Assembly (NCBI RefSeq): GCF_000337195.1
Contig: NZ_AOID01000063.1
Location: 71,085-134,362 of the forward strand
Length of the DNA: 63,278 nt
Direction: 5' to 3'
Origin: Natrinema versiforme JCM 10478
Lineage (GTDB): Archaea > Halobacteriota > Halobacteria > Halobacteriales > Natrialbaceae
Shown here: positions 1 through 8,675 of the stretch, one piece after another
How the letters are laid out: every line of letters begins with the position of its first letter
How positions within the stretch are numbered: position 1 is the stretch's first letter
Program-made: the position numbers and the translations under genes
The notes under the pieces: model-generated
What the model was told of the DNA's origin: nothing
The model's database searches: none
The model's input: the letters and a program-made list of their open reading frames with translations, nothing else

Positions 1-2
1 CC

Positions 3-116
<114 letters not shown>

Positions 117-140
117 CTCAAACAGACAACTATTGAACAC

Positions 141-590
141 GTGACTATGGTCGGAGTGCTTTCGAACGAGTCGAACGAGACGTGGCAGTACGCCCTCCTC
201 GGGGGTCTCGTTTCGATCCCGTTTACCGCCGCCAGTTACTTGCAGACGGGGTCGGAACTGTCGCTCGCACCAGTGTTCTTCGGCGCCCTTCTCGCCGGCT
301 TCCTGGCCGAGCGCGCGGCCGGATCGAATAGCGGTGTCGGCGTCCGTGCCGGCCTCATCGGCGGACTGCCGGCAGTCTTGCTCCTCGTCGACCTCCTCGC
401 CGCCTCGAGCGGCTTGGGCGGTCCCGCGTGGTTCGTCGCGCTCGGACTCGCCCTCTTGCTCGGGTTCGCGGCTGTCGTCGGCATACTCGCGTTCGGACTC
501 GCCGCGCTCGTCGGTATCGCTGGTGCACGAGTGGGTGGCTGGCTCGCCGACCGCGGTAGTCGCCGTCGCCCGCCCGCGACCGGCGGTTGA
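141..590 (+). CDS. DUF5518-like small membrane protein
   Basis: The 149-residue protein (147 from the ATG at 147) is almost entirely hydrophobic, with about four membrane segments near residues 18-35, 44-57, 68-88 and 97-125, and a basic C-terminal tail ending at residue 149. Glycine-rich helices with the stretch VRAGLIGGLP match my memory of the haloarchaeal DUF5518 family, whose function is unknown. It begins about 20 bases after the end of the IS605-type element, so part of its promoter may have been replaced by the insertion. The GTG at 141 and the ATG at 147 are both usable starts. Confidence 0.6.
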   Translation: MTMVGVLSNESNETWQYALLGGLVSIPFTAASYLQTGSELSLAPVFFGALLAGFLAERAAGSNSGVGVRAGLIGGLPAVLLLVDLLAASSGLGGPAWFVALGLALLLGFAAVVGILAFGLAALVGIAGARVGGWLADRGSRRRPPATGG

Positions 591-650
591 GATAGCGGCC
601 GGCCACCGCGCTATGTGTAGCGGAAGGACAACGTTCCAGACAGTCATAGC

Positions 651-659
651 TATTATATT
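651..659 (+). promoter_or_regulatory. TATA element of the HD-domain gene
   Basis: TATTATATT lies about 30 bases before the ATG at 689, the spacing expected when transcription starts at or very near the start codon, as is common in haloarchaea. Confidence 0.45.
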
Positions 660-688
660 GTCCGAGAAATGATTCGATACACCCTCCG

Positions 689-1354
689 ATGACGCTCGCG
701 TTCGATACCCTCGCTCGAGAGTTGTCCGTCCCGTACTACGAAGATGCCCTCCCGGCACACGATCGATTCCACGCCAAGCGGGTCCGTGATCTGGCGATTC
801 GGTTAGCGGACGAGTGCGAGGAAGACGTGGCTCGGGACGTGCTGTCGGCAGCGGCCTGGTTACATGACATCGGCCGGCCGCGGGAACGAACCGGAGAGAT
901 CGAAAACCACGGGCAGTGGGCCGCAACTGAAGCGACGGAACTGCTTGCGGCCGAATCAGTCCCGGCCGACAAGATCGAGGCGATCGAACACTGCCTGCGA
1001 TCGCACAGCATTCGAGCCACCTCCCCGGAGCCGGAGACGCTCGAGGCGAAGCTACTCTTCGACGCGGACAAATTAGACGCGATCGGAGCGCGCGGCCTCG
1101 TTCGGCTGGCCTGTATCGTCGGAGAGCGGTCGGGTCGCGTGGGCGGGCCATACGCCGTCATCGACGATCCGTCGCGACTCGGCATGGAGCCCGCGGACGG
1201 ACCCGATATTTCGCTCCTCCGAGAGTGGGCCAAAGAGCGACTCGAGGCCCTGTACACGGAACCCGGACGCCGACTTGGAGCGTCCCGCTGGGAGTTCGTG
1301 ACGGAGTTTTTCACACGGTTTAACGCGGAGAGCGGTGTCGACGGGGAGCGATAA
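689..1354 (+). CDS. HD-domain metal-dependent phosphohydrolase
   Basis: The 221-residue protein has the HD superfamily pattern: histidines at 24 and 28, the diagnostic WLHDIGR at 58-63 with His59-Asp60, a further His at 74, and a downstream DADKLDAIGA segment that supplies the last Asp of the metal site. Such enzymes hydrolyse phosphomonoesters or phosphodiesters of nucleotides, but the substrate cannot be deduced. No neighbour points to a pathway. It is probably cytoplasmic and monocistronic. The length and order of motifs fit the YedJ-like/uncharacterised HD group. Confidence 0.8.
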   Translation: MTLAFDTLARELSVPYYEDALPAHDRFHAKRVRDLAIRLADECEEDVARDVLSAAAWLHDIGRPRERTGEIENHGQWAATEATELLAAESVPADKIEAIEHCLRSHSIRATSPEPETLEAKLLFDADKLDAIGARGLVRLACIVGERSGRVGGPYAVIDDPSRLGMEPADGPDISLLREWAKERLEALYTEPGRRLGASRWEFVTEFFTRFNAESGVDGER

Positions 1355-1561
1355 TCCAAGGGGTCAAGGAGTTTCATCGAGAGCACGCCGTTGTATACGC
1401 CAGCCAAGCCGTTAGCGAAGGCAACGAAAGGAAAGAGGAGACGCCGAGATCGGGGTTTTGGTCGGTCGCGTTGGCGTCTCGCTGGCGACGCGACGACGCA
1501 CGACTCAAAGACGGGGAAAGAACGGTGACGGCTGGTTGGTAGCGGCGGTCGATTTCAGTCG

Positions 1562-2236
1562 TTACCGTCCAGTCTCATCCGCAGGCCCGATCGGAAAGAC
1601 CTCTTCGATGGCTGCATTCGAGGACGTTTCGTCGCCGGTACTGATTTCGATAGAGAACGTTCCCTCTTCGACGGACTCCATCGAACTCTCGCTGAGCGAG
1701 AGTTCGGTCACCTGTTCGCCGGTGTGTTGGGTTGCGTTCTCGTCACCGTTCGCATCATCGTGGTCCAAATCGGACTCGTGGCCGTCGGCCGACACGATGT
1801 CGTAGTCAGTGTCATCGATCGAGGTCGTGTTCATGTCCGAGGCGTCGATCGTCACCGCTTCGTCAACGGACGTGACCGTCCCCTGGTCGATATCGACATC
1901 GGCGACGACGAGAGAGCCTTTTGTCGGGTCTTGGGGCGACACCTCGACGTGGACGATATCGTCCTCGGACTCCGAGGCTGAAACCTCGAAGCTGACTTCG
2001 TCGCCGTCATCGAGGGCGCTCCGGACGGCGTCGTTCGCCCACGCAGTCGCGATGGCGCGGTCGACCTCGGCATCGCTCACCGCGTCGGGGGTGACGACAT
2101 CAACGGTGTAGTTAGCTGGCAGTTCGGCTGCCGACGCCGTGTCGGCATTCGGGGAGTCCATACTCGCGGCGGCGACACCGCTTGCACTAAGGGCAAGCAC
2201 TGCCACGATTGCGAGCGTGAGTACGGTAGTTCGCAT
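1562..2236 (-). CDS. Exported acidic protein, related to the protein at 4280-5002
   Basis: The ATG at 2236 is preferred over the upstream ATG at 2341 because it opens a clean Sec-type signal (RTTVLTLAIVAVLALSASGVAAA). The mature part is very acidic. A segment from about residue 50 (D-AVSDAEVDRAIATAW, then SFEVSA and VDIDQGTVTSVDEA) parallels the protein encoded at 4280-5002 (SERERARTIAM, YELSVEP, VDIDVANGTVTDI). The two are paralogues with a PepSY-like feel, though I cannot assign a family. Their genes also share an upstream motif (see 2386-2406). Role unknown; probably a surface or periplasm-equivalent protein. Confidence 0.6.
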   Translation of the reverse strand: MRTTVLTLAIVAVLALSASGVAAASMDSPNADTASAAELPANYTVDVVTPDAVSDAEVDRAIATAWANDAVRSALDDGDEVSFEVSASESEDDIVHVEVSPQDPTKGSLVVADVDIDQGTVTSVDEAVTIDASDMNTTSIDDTDYDIVSADGHESDLDHDDANGDENATQHTGEQVTELSLSESSMESVEEGTFSIEISTGDETSSNAAIEEVFPIGPADETGR

Positions 2237-2385
2237 GGGTTCGATTTGAATTTGGTGGCGAACCGAGACGGGAGAGCCGATATCCGCGTGTCGGTCAGCG
2301 GGGACCACGGCCGTGTCGTCCGATTCGCCTCGCTCACACATCGTCTGAAAGACCTCATAGTCCTTGATTGAAAGGCGTATGAAAG

Positions 2386-2406
2386 GCGTTCAAAACCAGT
2401 TTGAAA
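2386..2406 (-). promoter_or_regulatory. Motif shared with the promoter region of the paralogous gene at 4280
   Basis: Read in the direction of transcription, this 21-base stretch matches 4215-4235 at 19 of 21 positions (core TTCNAACTGGTTTNGAACG). Both lie upstream of the two related exported-protein genes and in the same orientation to them. It is a candidate operator, possibly for the winged-helix membrane protein encoded at 3553-4134. Confidence 0.45.
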
Positions 2407-2502
2407 GCCGTTTTGCGAGCAGACGAGGCTGTTGAGTGAGAGTAACCGCTGGAAAGCAAAACATACCGATCGCAACGCCATCCAGCGGCGATCAGTACTA
2501 TC

Positions 2503-2769
2503 TCAGGGGAGTATTACATGGCTCCCAAACGCCATGAAGAGAGCAACAACCGCGACAAAGATGCCCATGAGACGCATCATGAGAAGACGCATCCGACTCG
2601 GTTCGATTTGTGTAGTACTGTCGGGGCCATGCATCTGCCATCGGGTCAGCCGACGAGGAAACACAGCCATCGCAAGCGCGAAGACTGCGATAAAGAGGGC
2701 GATTACAGAGAAGATCAACTGGAACAGTCGGAAGCCTGTCGGGACCATACCGATGGATACTCTATTCAA
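2503..2769 (-). CDS. Small two-helix membrane protein, DUF6199-like
   Basis: The 88-residue protein has two membrane helices at about residues 13-37 and 64-86, joined by a polar loop PRRLTRWQMHGPD with a conserved-looking PRR/W/W pattern followed by EPS. That arrangement resembles the DUF6199 family found in haloarchaea and actinobacteria, for which no function is known. It is isolated, with its own intergenic spaces on both sides. Codon use is ordinary. Confidence 0.5.
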   Translation of the reverse strand: MNRVSIGMVPTGFRLFQLIFSVIALFIAVFALAMAVFPRRLTRWQMHGPDSTTQIEPSRMRLLMMRLMGIFVAVVALFMAFGSHVILP

Positions 2770-2897
2770 ATCAACAAAATTTTTTGATATACTTCATCGT
2801 CCCTCTCCTTTCACTTCATCTGTTCACACATCGAGAACTGCTGTTTCTCCGCGCCCTAAGGACCATCTTTTGTGAAATCCGTCTCGGTTAGGCTGCT

Positions 2898-3377
2898 TTA
2901 TTGTGTCTCTGCTGGTGTTTGAGTACCGGTGACATCATGAATCTCGATGTATTCGTCTTCTTTCGAGTATGAGGCTTCCACACGGTCGTAGACTTGTGCC
3001 TGATTAAAATTATTACGATCTGTGAAGTCGTTACGACATCCCGTGGAATCACCGGTGTCCCATTGGTCACTACAGACGCCGATTACGTACCAGAGCTGGT
3101 CGTACGTCTGACGTAATTCGTCGTGAAACGTCTCCGAGACTGTCGGTCGATCGGGGTCATCGACGTACTCGGTCCAGGGCTCGTAAACGTGGCCGGCCAC
3201 GCTTTCTTCGCGATCGCTATATGCGATATCCAGTACGGTCTCGTTGCTGCCGTCCAGCCGCCAGCCCTCAATACTTTTGAGTTGGACGTAGCCGCTCACG
3301 GTATCGGATGCCAAACAGCCCGACACTCCGGTAGCTCCCGCTACGATGCCTGCAAGAACGTCTCGTCTGGAGGGCAT
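2898..3377 (-). CDS. Tat-type lipoprotein of unknown function
   Basis: The 159-residue protein starts with an Arg-Arg pair, a hydrophobic stretch and a lipobox VSGC (Cys about residue 20), so it should be exported and lipid-anchored. The mature domain contains WRLDGSNETVLDIAYSDRE and two cysteines (in GVCSDQWDTGDSTGC) that could form a disulphide. No family is recognised. The divergent region upstream contains TATA-like sequence around 3410-3420. It probably forms its own transcript. Confidence 0.6.
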   Translation of the reverse strand: MPSRRDVLAGIVAGATGVSGCLASDTVSGYVQLKSIEGWRLDGSNETVLDIAYSDREESVAGHVYEPWTEYVDDPDRPTVSETFHDELRQTYDQLWYVIGVCSDQWDTGDSTGCRNDFTDRNNFNQAQVYDRVEASYSKEDEYIEIHDVTGTQTPAETQ

Positions 3378-3552
3378 ACACGGGGAGGTCTATCCGAAAT
3401 GTAAAGTATGTTGTTATATTGTGAGAAGGCGGTAAGAGACAGTGTAGTTGGATGGCTGGACACGGCGTCAGTAACGAAGGGAACAGGCTGTCAGTTCCGC
3501 TTAGCTGGGGTTTCAGCAGAGCCGTTGTAATCGATTTAGAAAGGAGAATCAA

Positions 3553-4134
3553 TCACTGCAGACGGATCGTATTCCCCATGCCGTTCCGCTGTCGCTCCAC
3601 GAGTTCCCGGTACTCGAGTTTGTCGAGGGTACGGCTGACGGTCGCCTTTGAAAGGTCGGTTTCCTCGACGAGGTCCTGCTGTGCCAGTTCCCCGCCAGCT
3701 TCAACCAGCGCCGCGTAGATGGTTTCTTGATTGTTCGAGAGTTTCTCGAGCGTCTCTTCCCACCGTTTTTCGTCCGGGACCGGTTGCTCGCCTGGACTCT
3801 GTGGTCGCTCCGATAGCGTTGTGCCACCGTTCGTCTCGAGACGCGGCTGTGTCCGTGCTCCCGTCGGCGTTCGATCCGGTGAGGCGAGTACGTGTGTCTG
3901 ATCGTGAACGACGAGGTACGTACCACTGGCCCCGCAGACGAAGGCCGCGACTACGACGACGGCCACCTCGCGGTAGGTGAAATATTCGCCGACGCTCGTC
4001 GCCTGTGCGCCGTTTTCACCGGATGAGACCATCACTGGGGAGGGAGTAATCAACTGGACGGCCAAAACGAGGACAGCAGCGAGAAAGACGACAGCCGCCA
4101 GCAAATGTGTCTGTTGGAGGGACCGGAAATCCAT
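3553..4134 (-). CDS. Membrane-anchored winged-helix transcriptional regulator
   Basis: The 193-residue protein has two N-terminal membrane helices (about 11-31 and 53-77), a disordered Pro/Thr-rich linker, and a C-terminal winged helix-turn-helix domain from about residue 125 to 193 (KLSNNQETIYAALVEAGG, then DLVEETDLSKATVSRTLDKLE as the recognition region). This architecture is common among haloarchaeal regulators that sense the membrane or extracellular state. It is divergent from the exported-protein gene at 4280, with a 145-base shared promoter region holding the 4215-4235 motif, so that gene and the related one at 1562-2236 are its likely targets. Confidence 0.7.
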   Translation of the reverse strand: MDFRSLQQTHLLAAVVFLAAVLVLAVQLITPSPVMVSSGENGAQATSVGEYFTYREVAVVVVAAFVCGASGTYLVVHDQTHVLASPDRTPTGARTQPRLETNGGTTLSERPQSPGEQPVPDEKRWEETLEKLSNNQETIYAALVEAGGELAQQDLVEETDLSKATVSRTLDKLEYRELVERQRNGMGNTIRLQ

Positions 4135-4214
4135 GGCGGAACGATTCGATACCGGAACTTTATGTCTACCGATTTATATGGACTCGAGCAGCCGTGAAAC
4201 GGGTATGAAACACG

Positions 4215-4235
4215 TTTCCAACTGGTTTCGAACGC
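4215..4235 (+). promoter_or_regulatory. Candidate operator in the divergent promoter region
   Basis: It matches 2386-2406 at 19 of 21 positions, in the same orientation relative to the downstream gene. GAAAC-type direct repeats flank it (GAAACGGGTATGAAACACG just before it; GAAAGGCGTATGAAAGGCG next to the other copy). It lies between the divergently transcribed regulator (3553-4134) and the exported protein (4280-5002). Confidence 0.45.
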
Positions 4236-4279
4236 GTGTATCCCAGCGTTGATGAGGGCTTTCACCCAAAGACGAGAGT

Positions 4280-5002
4280 ATGAACGAAGTCGTTCGCTCG
4301 CGCCTGCTGGTTCTCGTCGGGTTGGCCGTGATCGGCGTCGGATTAGCCGGAGTGGGGACTGCCTTGGGCGTGGCCGAACCGCTCGCAACTACGGGAACGT
4401 CGGCCGAATTCGTCGTCGCCGAGGACAACGTCACGTTCGCGACGGGTGACGAATCGGAAACCGTAGTGGACGATCTCTCCAATGTGAGCGAGATAACGAT
4501 CGAAGAGACCGATACCGGCGAGTTCACGGTCCAAACAACCGAAGAGCGACCGCTGACCGACAGTGAACGCGAACGGGCGCGGACGATTGCGATGACGAAC
4601 GAAACGGTGAAAACCGAACTCGGCGAGATGGACACGTACGAGCTCTCGGTCGAACCGATCCGGAAGCTGAGCGTGGATGCCTTCAGTCAGGAATCGTACG
4701 ATGTCGCCGGTGGGCTCAACGAGACGAACAACGGGACGGTCATCATCGGCACCACTGACGACGGCGGAGACGGGTCAATAACCGTCGAGCGCGACCCCAG
4801 CTACGTCCAAGACCGCGCGAACGTGCGTATCCGACAGCCCAACGCCAGCGATCGCCACGAGCTACAATATACGGTCGACATCGATGTAGCGAACGGAACG
4901 GTCACGGATATCACCGATTGGGACGATATTCGACAGGAGTCGCCGACGGTCACGATGACCGGCGAACTGAATTCGTCTGAAACGGTCGATATCGAGAACT
5001 GA
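4280..5002 (+). CDS. Exported or membrane-anchored acidic protein, paralogue of 1562-2236
   Basis: The 240-residue protein has one hydrophobic N-terminal segment (about residues 9-32, signal or anchor) and an acidic extracellular part with several N-x-S/T sites. The middle carries SERERARTIAMTNETVKTEL and YELSVEP, and the C-terminal part carries YTVDIDVANGTVTDI; the same order occurs in the protein at 1562-2236. The repeat-like beta units recall PepSY domains, but this is a resemblance only. It is divergent from a membrane-bound winged-helix regulator and probably controlled by it. Confidence 0.6.
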   Translation: MNEVVRSRLLVLVGLAVIGVGLAGVGTALGVAEPLATTGTSAEFVVAEDNVTFATGDESETVVDDLSNVSEITIEETDTGEFTVQTTEERPLTDSERERARTIAMTNETVKTELGEMDTYELSVEPIRKLSVDAFSQESYDVAGGLNETNNGTVIIGTTDDGGDGSITVERDPSYVQDRANVRIRQPNASDRHELQYTVDIDVANGTVTDITDWDDIRQESPTVTMTGELNSSETVDIEN

Positions 5003-5338
5003 TAACCCCGTTCGAAACCGTCCGGGTTTCGCTTTGCCTCGAGCGACGCGTTATCGGTCACGAACGATGGAATGGGCTGTATTTCGATAGCGGACAAACC
5101 GCAAGGTCCCGAACCAGTGACTGACGATCTCGGAGGAGAAACCCGACTAGATCGTGGGGGTACGAGAGCCACCCAATCGGACTCCGTATCCCCTTAGTAG
5201 GGAGACGCAGATACAATCTCTCTTTGAGCGAGGAACGAGACTAAACGGAAGACAGCGTTACGTCTCAATATATCAGACAGTACATCTACTGAACGAATGA
5301 CTGAGTGGGACTCAACAACACCGTAATGGAAGGAAACC

Positions 5339-6274
5339 GTGGTTCGCGTCCGTCGAACGTACGACTGCTACTGGTTTGGTGTCGTCGCGAGTGCGACACT
5401 ATTGGCCGGTTGCGTGACGACCAGCGACTATTCAGTGTCGGTCGATGAACCGACAAACTGGACAATCATTCAGAACCTCTCTGTCACCGATATCAACGAA
5501 CTCGATGGGGCACAGCACGAACTAGAATACAACCGCAACAGCAGTTTGACATCCCCCTCCGCGTAAACGCGGAGGAATCCCGAGCAGTGGAGTTTCAGGT
5601 TCGCAATCCAGTCACCGGACTACCAGACCTTTCGGGCACGGGTAGTCCCATGGTATCGGACTGGTGGACTGCTGGCCATGCCAAGTGGCCGTTACCCCTA
5701 TCCTCTACCGTGTACGGCGTCCATGTGTTGTTTTTGCCATGGGGACGCCAGCAGGCGTCAGCAGAGTCGGGGGTATCGTGTCGCGTGCTTTGAGCAGTCG
5801 GCACGTCGGCACACCCTTCGAGGATGTGGCGTTCACCGACTATCCTTTCGGATACTGCCTCGTTTCGTGGGCGGACAGGCCGCCTCCGAAGGACGGTTCA
5901 GAATCCGCTCCGTTCAGACTGATTCCTACCCGTAGATATGGTTGCCTTAACTTAAACACCGGTATTCTGAAACTCAGAGTGCTGTCGAACGTGGAACCTC
6001 TCGCAAGTGACGGCGCGTATCCACGGCGTGAATGCCGTGGTATTGCGCCTGTTCAGCGTATAACGGGAACTATACGCTCAAAACGTACGGGCAGACGAAC
6101 GGTTCGAGCGAATTCGTGTCAACGGCTGGCTTGACGGGACACGAGCCGACACACAAGAACGATCTCCCGCCGCCCTGGGACCCCGGTGAAAAACGGACGT
6201 ATCGGATCGATATCATCCGAGGAGAGACAGTAATTGACTCGATCACGGTCGAACTGAAACGAACCGAAGACTGA
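5339..6274 (+). pseudogene. Lipoprotein gene split by an IS605-like insertion
   Basis: The first half (5339-5549) encodes a signal with a lipobox LLAGC and about 70 residues up to a tract near NRNSS. The second half (about 6058-6274) resumes in the same frame with YNGNYTLKTYG and runs to a normal stop. Between them lies a roughly 0.5-kb element with hairpins at both ends. The two halves together would give a lipoprotein of about 140 residues with beta-rich character, like many small haloarchaeal lipoproteins of unknown function. In the present form translation enters the element and stops at 5566. The start at 5339 is GTG. Confidence 0.65.
5550..6057. mobile_element. IS200/IS605-type non-autonomous element (MITE-like)
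   Basis: It follows a TTTGAC target. A perfect hairpin (arms 5556-5564 and 5567-5575) sits just inside the left end, and another (arms 6021-6027 and 6034-6040) sits about 17 bases before the right end, after which the interrupted gene continues. There are no terminal inverted repeats and no obvious target duplication, as expected for this single-strand-transposing family. No intact tnpA or tnpB frame is visible inside, so it must move in trans if at all. The exact end is uncertain by a few bases. Confidence 0.6.
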
Positions 6275-6552
6275 CAATCGGACTGTCCATTCCGAGTCCG
6301 CTATCGGAGACGGTAGACCCGACACGGTTTCACTGCTGTGAGGGGAATCTCGTGTGTTCCGACCTCGAGTGGACAGAGAATCCCCCTGTTCGTGCGTCCG
6401 ATAGTTGTGGCAATACGGGAGCGCTCGGGGCTCGAGAAGGGAACGAAGCGGGTTCGTCAGAATTACAAAAGCGCCCGGCAGGTCAGGGGTAGCAACCGTC
6501 GCCGGGCGAGATGTGGACAATGCCAGGTGGGATGATGGTTGGATCGGCCGTG

Positions 6553-6829
6553 TCACGCGGTGAGCGCGACGGTGAATATGTTCGGCGATGAGACTATCAA
6601 CTTCTCCCCGATTCCGAGTAACTTGGAATCGTCCCTGCGTATCACGGCACCAATTATGTTGTGTTGGTCGGACAGTCACTGGAATCAACAGCGTGATCCA
6701 CTCCCAGCGGAACACGTACACGTCGATCGATTCCAGATCGGTCAGTTCTCGAGCGAGGTGAGACAGCGTCTCGCCGTTCTCGCCGTGTCCGTTTGCGAAT
6801 ACGACCGCCACCATCAGCTGCTCCTGCAA
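6553..6829 (-). pseudogene. Frameshifted remnant of an unrecognised gene
   Basis: On the minus strand an ATG at 6829 opens a sensible frame (VAVVFANGHGENGETLSHLARE); near 6665 the plausible reading moves to another frame that continues NIIGAVIRRDDSKLLGIGEK and ends at a stop near 6553. One frameshift would join them into about 92 residues. I cannot name the family. A longer antisense-looking frame over the same bases is a composite and should not be annotated as a gene. Confidence 0.3.
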
Positions 6830-7367
6830 CCGAAGAGAGTCCAGACACTCAGATCCCGGATCGATGCCGATGGTCCTTATTCAGCAAGACTACGCCGAAC
6901 GGGATCGGATCACTGATCTCTCGCTTTTGAATACAGTTCGAGGACTCGAGTATTTGGTATCGAACGCTCATCGAACACCGTTCGTGGGCAGAGGCGAGCG
7001 TACTCGAGTCCTTGTTTCCGGTGTGACACCAAATATAGTGTACTCGAGGAGATAGTAGTTCGGATCTAGTAGTATCGACTATCGGAACTATCGATCAGAA
7101 AACGCACAACTGCATTGCGGTCACACACGCAAACAACGTCGTCGTTTGGAGGATTCATACGTAAGATGATGAGGAGTAGAAAATCTCGAAGGCAATCTGT
7201 GTCGTCGATAGAGTGGCGATCTCTGGTTAGGGAATCGGTGATTCGGGCACCCGTTTCGGGATGAAAATAGAGCCGGTCCGGATATTAGGAAATATCTAAT
7301 AGAGAACAGAAAGACGCATACCTTATCTTCATATCATTTCAACGCTACGAGACGGCTAACTACCGGT

Positions 7368-7570
7368 TCATACTCGTGAACGCACTGGCGACGATTCGTT
7401 GCGTCTGGGCGAGAGGGTCTCGAGTTCGGTGATGAGCGGGTCCTGGGACTCGAGTTCGCCCGAGCGGTACTCGATGGCGGCCCGCCGAAATGATTCGACG
7501 GTCTCGAACACTCTGCGAGACGTTTGCTCTTCGAGGAGGTTCTCGAGTAACGCGCCGAGACGTGGACATC
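7368..7570 (-). pseudogene. Fragment of an unrecognised acidic protein gene
   Basis: One frame on the minus strand gives about 66 residues (LGALLENLLEEQTSRRVFE, then ESFRRAAIEYRSGELES) with the composition of a haloarchaeal helical protein, but there is no start codon and the upstream part is missing. The other frames look non-coding. It is likely the tail of a lost gene. Confidence 0.3.
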
Positions 7571-7802
7571 TTAACTGATTCTTCTGTTATACAGTCCCAT
7601 ATCCACAGAATAGGAGCTAGGGCTTAAAATCTCCCGCAGCTGAATGATAAGTTATCGATACTGTTCAGACGGAATACCCCGATTTCTGCTTCCGGTTACA
7701 GAATGTCGATACAGGGGCGACTGGGTTCGGCGTAGTGCAGTCGTCGAGCGCCCGCGGACCGAAAACGAAGTCTTCTTGCATTCAGCCTGGGTGGACAGGA
7801 GT

Positions 7803-8675
7803 GTGAACATCGGAATCGGATTCGCCGGCCTCGGTGCGCTGCTGTACGGAACGTCGTTGTTCGCGATGAAGCGGTGGTTCGCCGACTACTCGTCGCCGGT
7901 TTTCCTGTCGGTTACGTACGCGCTCTCGGTGGTCCTCTATCTTCCGGTGGTTATCGCCAGCGATGCGCCCTTCCTTCCGGCGTCGAATCGGGTCAATGCC
8001 CTCGGATCGATTTTCGCAGTGACCGCGTTGACGGCGCTCGCGATGGGACTCCTGTTCCGCGCGATTCGGATCGGCGAGGTGTCGTACGTCTCGCCGATCA
8101 GTAAAATAATCCCGGTGTTCGTCCTGCCCCTCGAAGTGGGGCTACTCAGACAGCATCTCTCCGCGCTCCAGATCGGGGGCGTGGTCGTCGCAACCGTTGC
8201 GATCTACGTCGCCAACTGGCAGGGAACGACGTTCTTCGCCCCGCTCAAACAAGCCGCTCGGTCGCGACCGGCCCAATTGGCGCTGCTATCGGCGGCGACG
8301 TTTGCGGTCGTCGACGTCGGCAAGCGCGTGCTGATGCAAGAGCTAGCGATCGCCCCGACGACGTACGTTCCATTGATGTTCATCGGGATCATCGCGTTGA
8401 TGGGACCACTGGCGACCCGATCTCGCTGGCCGAACGACTGGTGGCGCGATCTGCCCTTCTTCCTCGTCACGGCGCTGATCATCACGTCGGGGAACCACAT
8501 CGTCTTGCTCGCCTTCCAGCGACTGCCGGCGAGTATCGTCTCTCCCGTCGTCAACGGGCAAGCGATCGTCGCCGTGATTTTGGGGGCGATTTTCCTCGAG
8601 GAGTCACACCTCCAGGCCCGGCTCGTCGCGACCGGCTTGGCCATCGTCGGCATTACGATGATTTCGGTCGGGTGA
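7803..8675 (+). CDS. DMT/EamA-type membrane permease
   Basis: From the GTG at 7803 the protein is 290 residues, the usual size of drug/metabolite transporter permeases, with ten predicted membrane helices in two EamA-like halves. The second half ends with SIVSPVVNGQAIVAVILGAIFLEE, the typical last-but-one helix containing the conserved Glu-Glu after it. I chose 7803 over the ATG at 7644 because the first 53 residues of the long version are polar and unlike the family, and GGAG precedes the GTG closely. The substrate is unknown (metabolite or cation exporter). Confidence 0.75.
   Translation: MNIGIGFAGLGALLYGTSLFAMKRWFADYSSPVFLSVTYALSVVLYLPVVIASDAPFLPASNRVNALGSIFAVTALTALAMGLLFRAIRIGEVSYVSPISKIIPVFVLPLEVGLLRQHLSALQIGGVVVATVAIYVANWQGTTFFAPLKQAARSRPAQLALLSAATFAVVDVGKRVLMQELAIAPTTYVPLMFIGIIALMGPLATRSRWPNDWWRDLPFFLVTALIITSGNHIVLLAFQRLPASIVSPVVNGQAIVAVILGAIFLEESHLQARLVATGLAIVGITMISVG

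Larger units (their letters stand above)
6275..7802. other. Decayed intergenic stretch without an intact gene
   Basis: About 1.5 kb follows the split lipoprotein gene. Two short pieces read like protein but lack starts or change frame (6553-6829 and 7368-7570). The remainder, including the AT-rich 7080-7340, shows nothing I can assign. The density of remnants next to an IS605-like insertion marks this as a degrading patch. Confidence 0.5.

Noticed and set aside
6119-6829. A 236-residue minus-strand frame crossing the split lipoprotein tail
   Set aside because: It is a composite of a remnant, a frameshift region and antisense of the lipoprotein end; the translation has no coherent fold or family.
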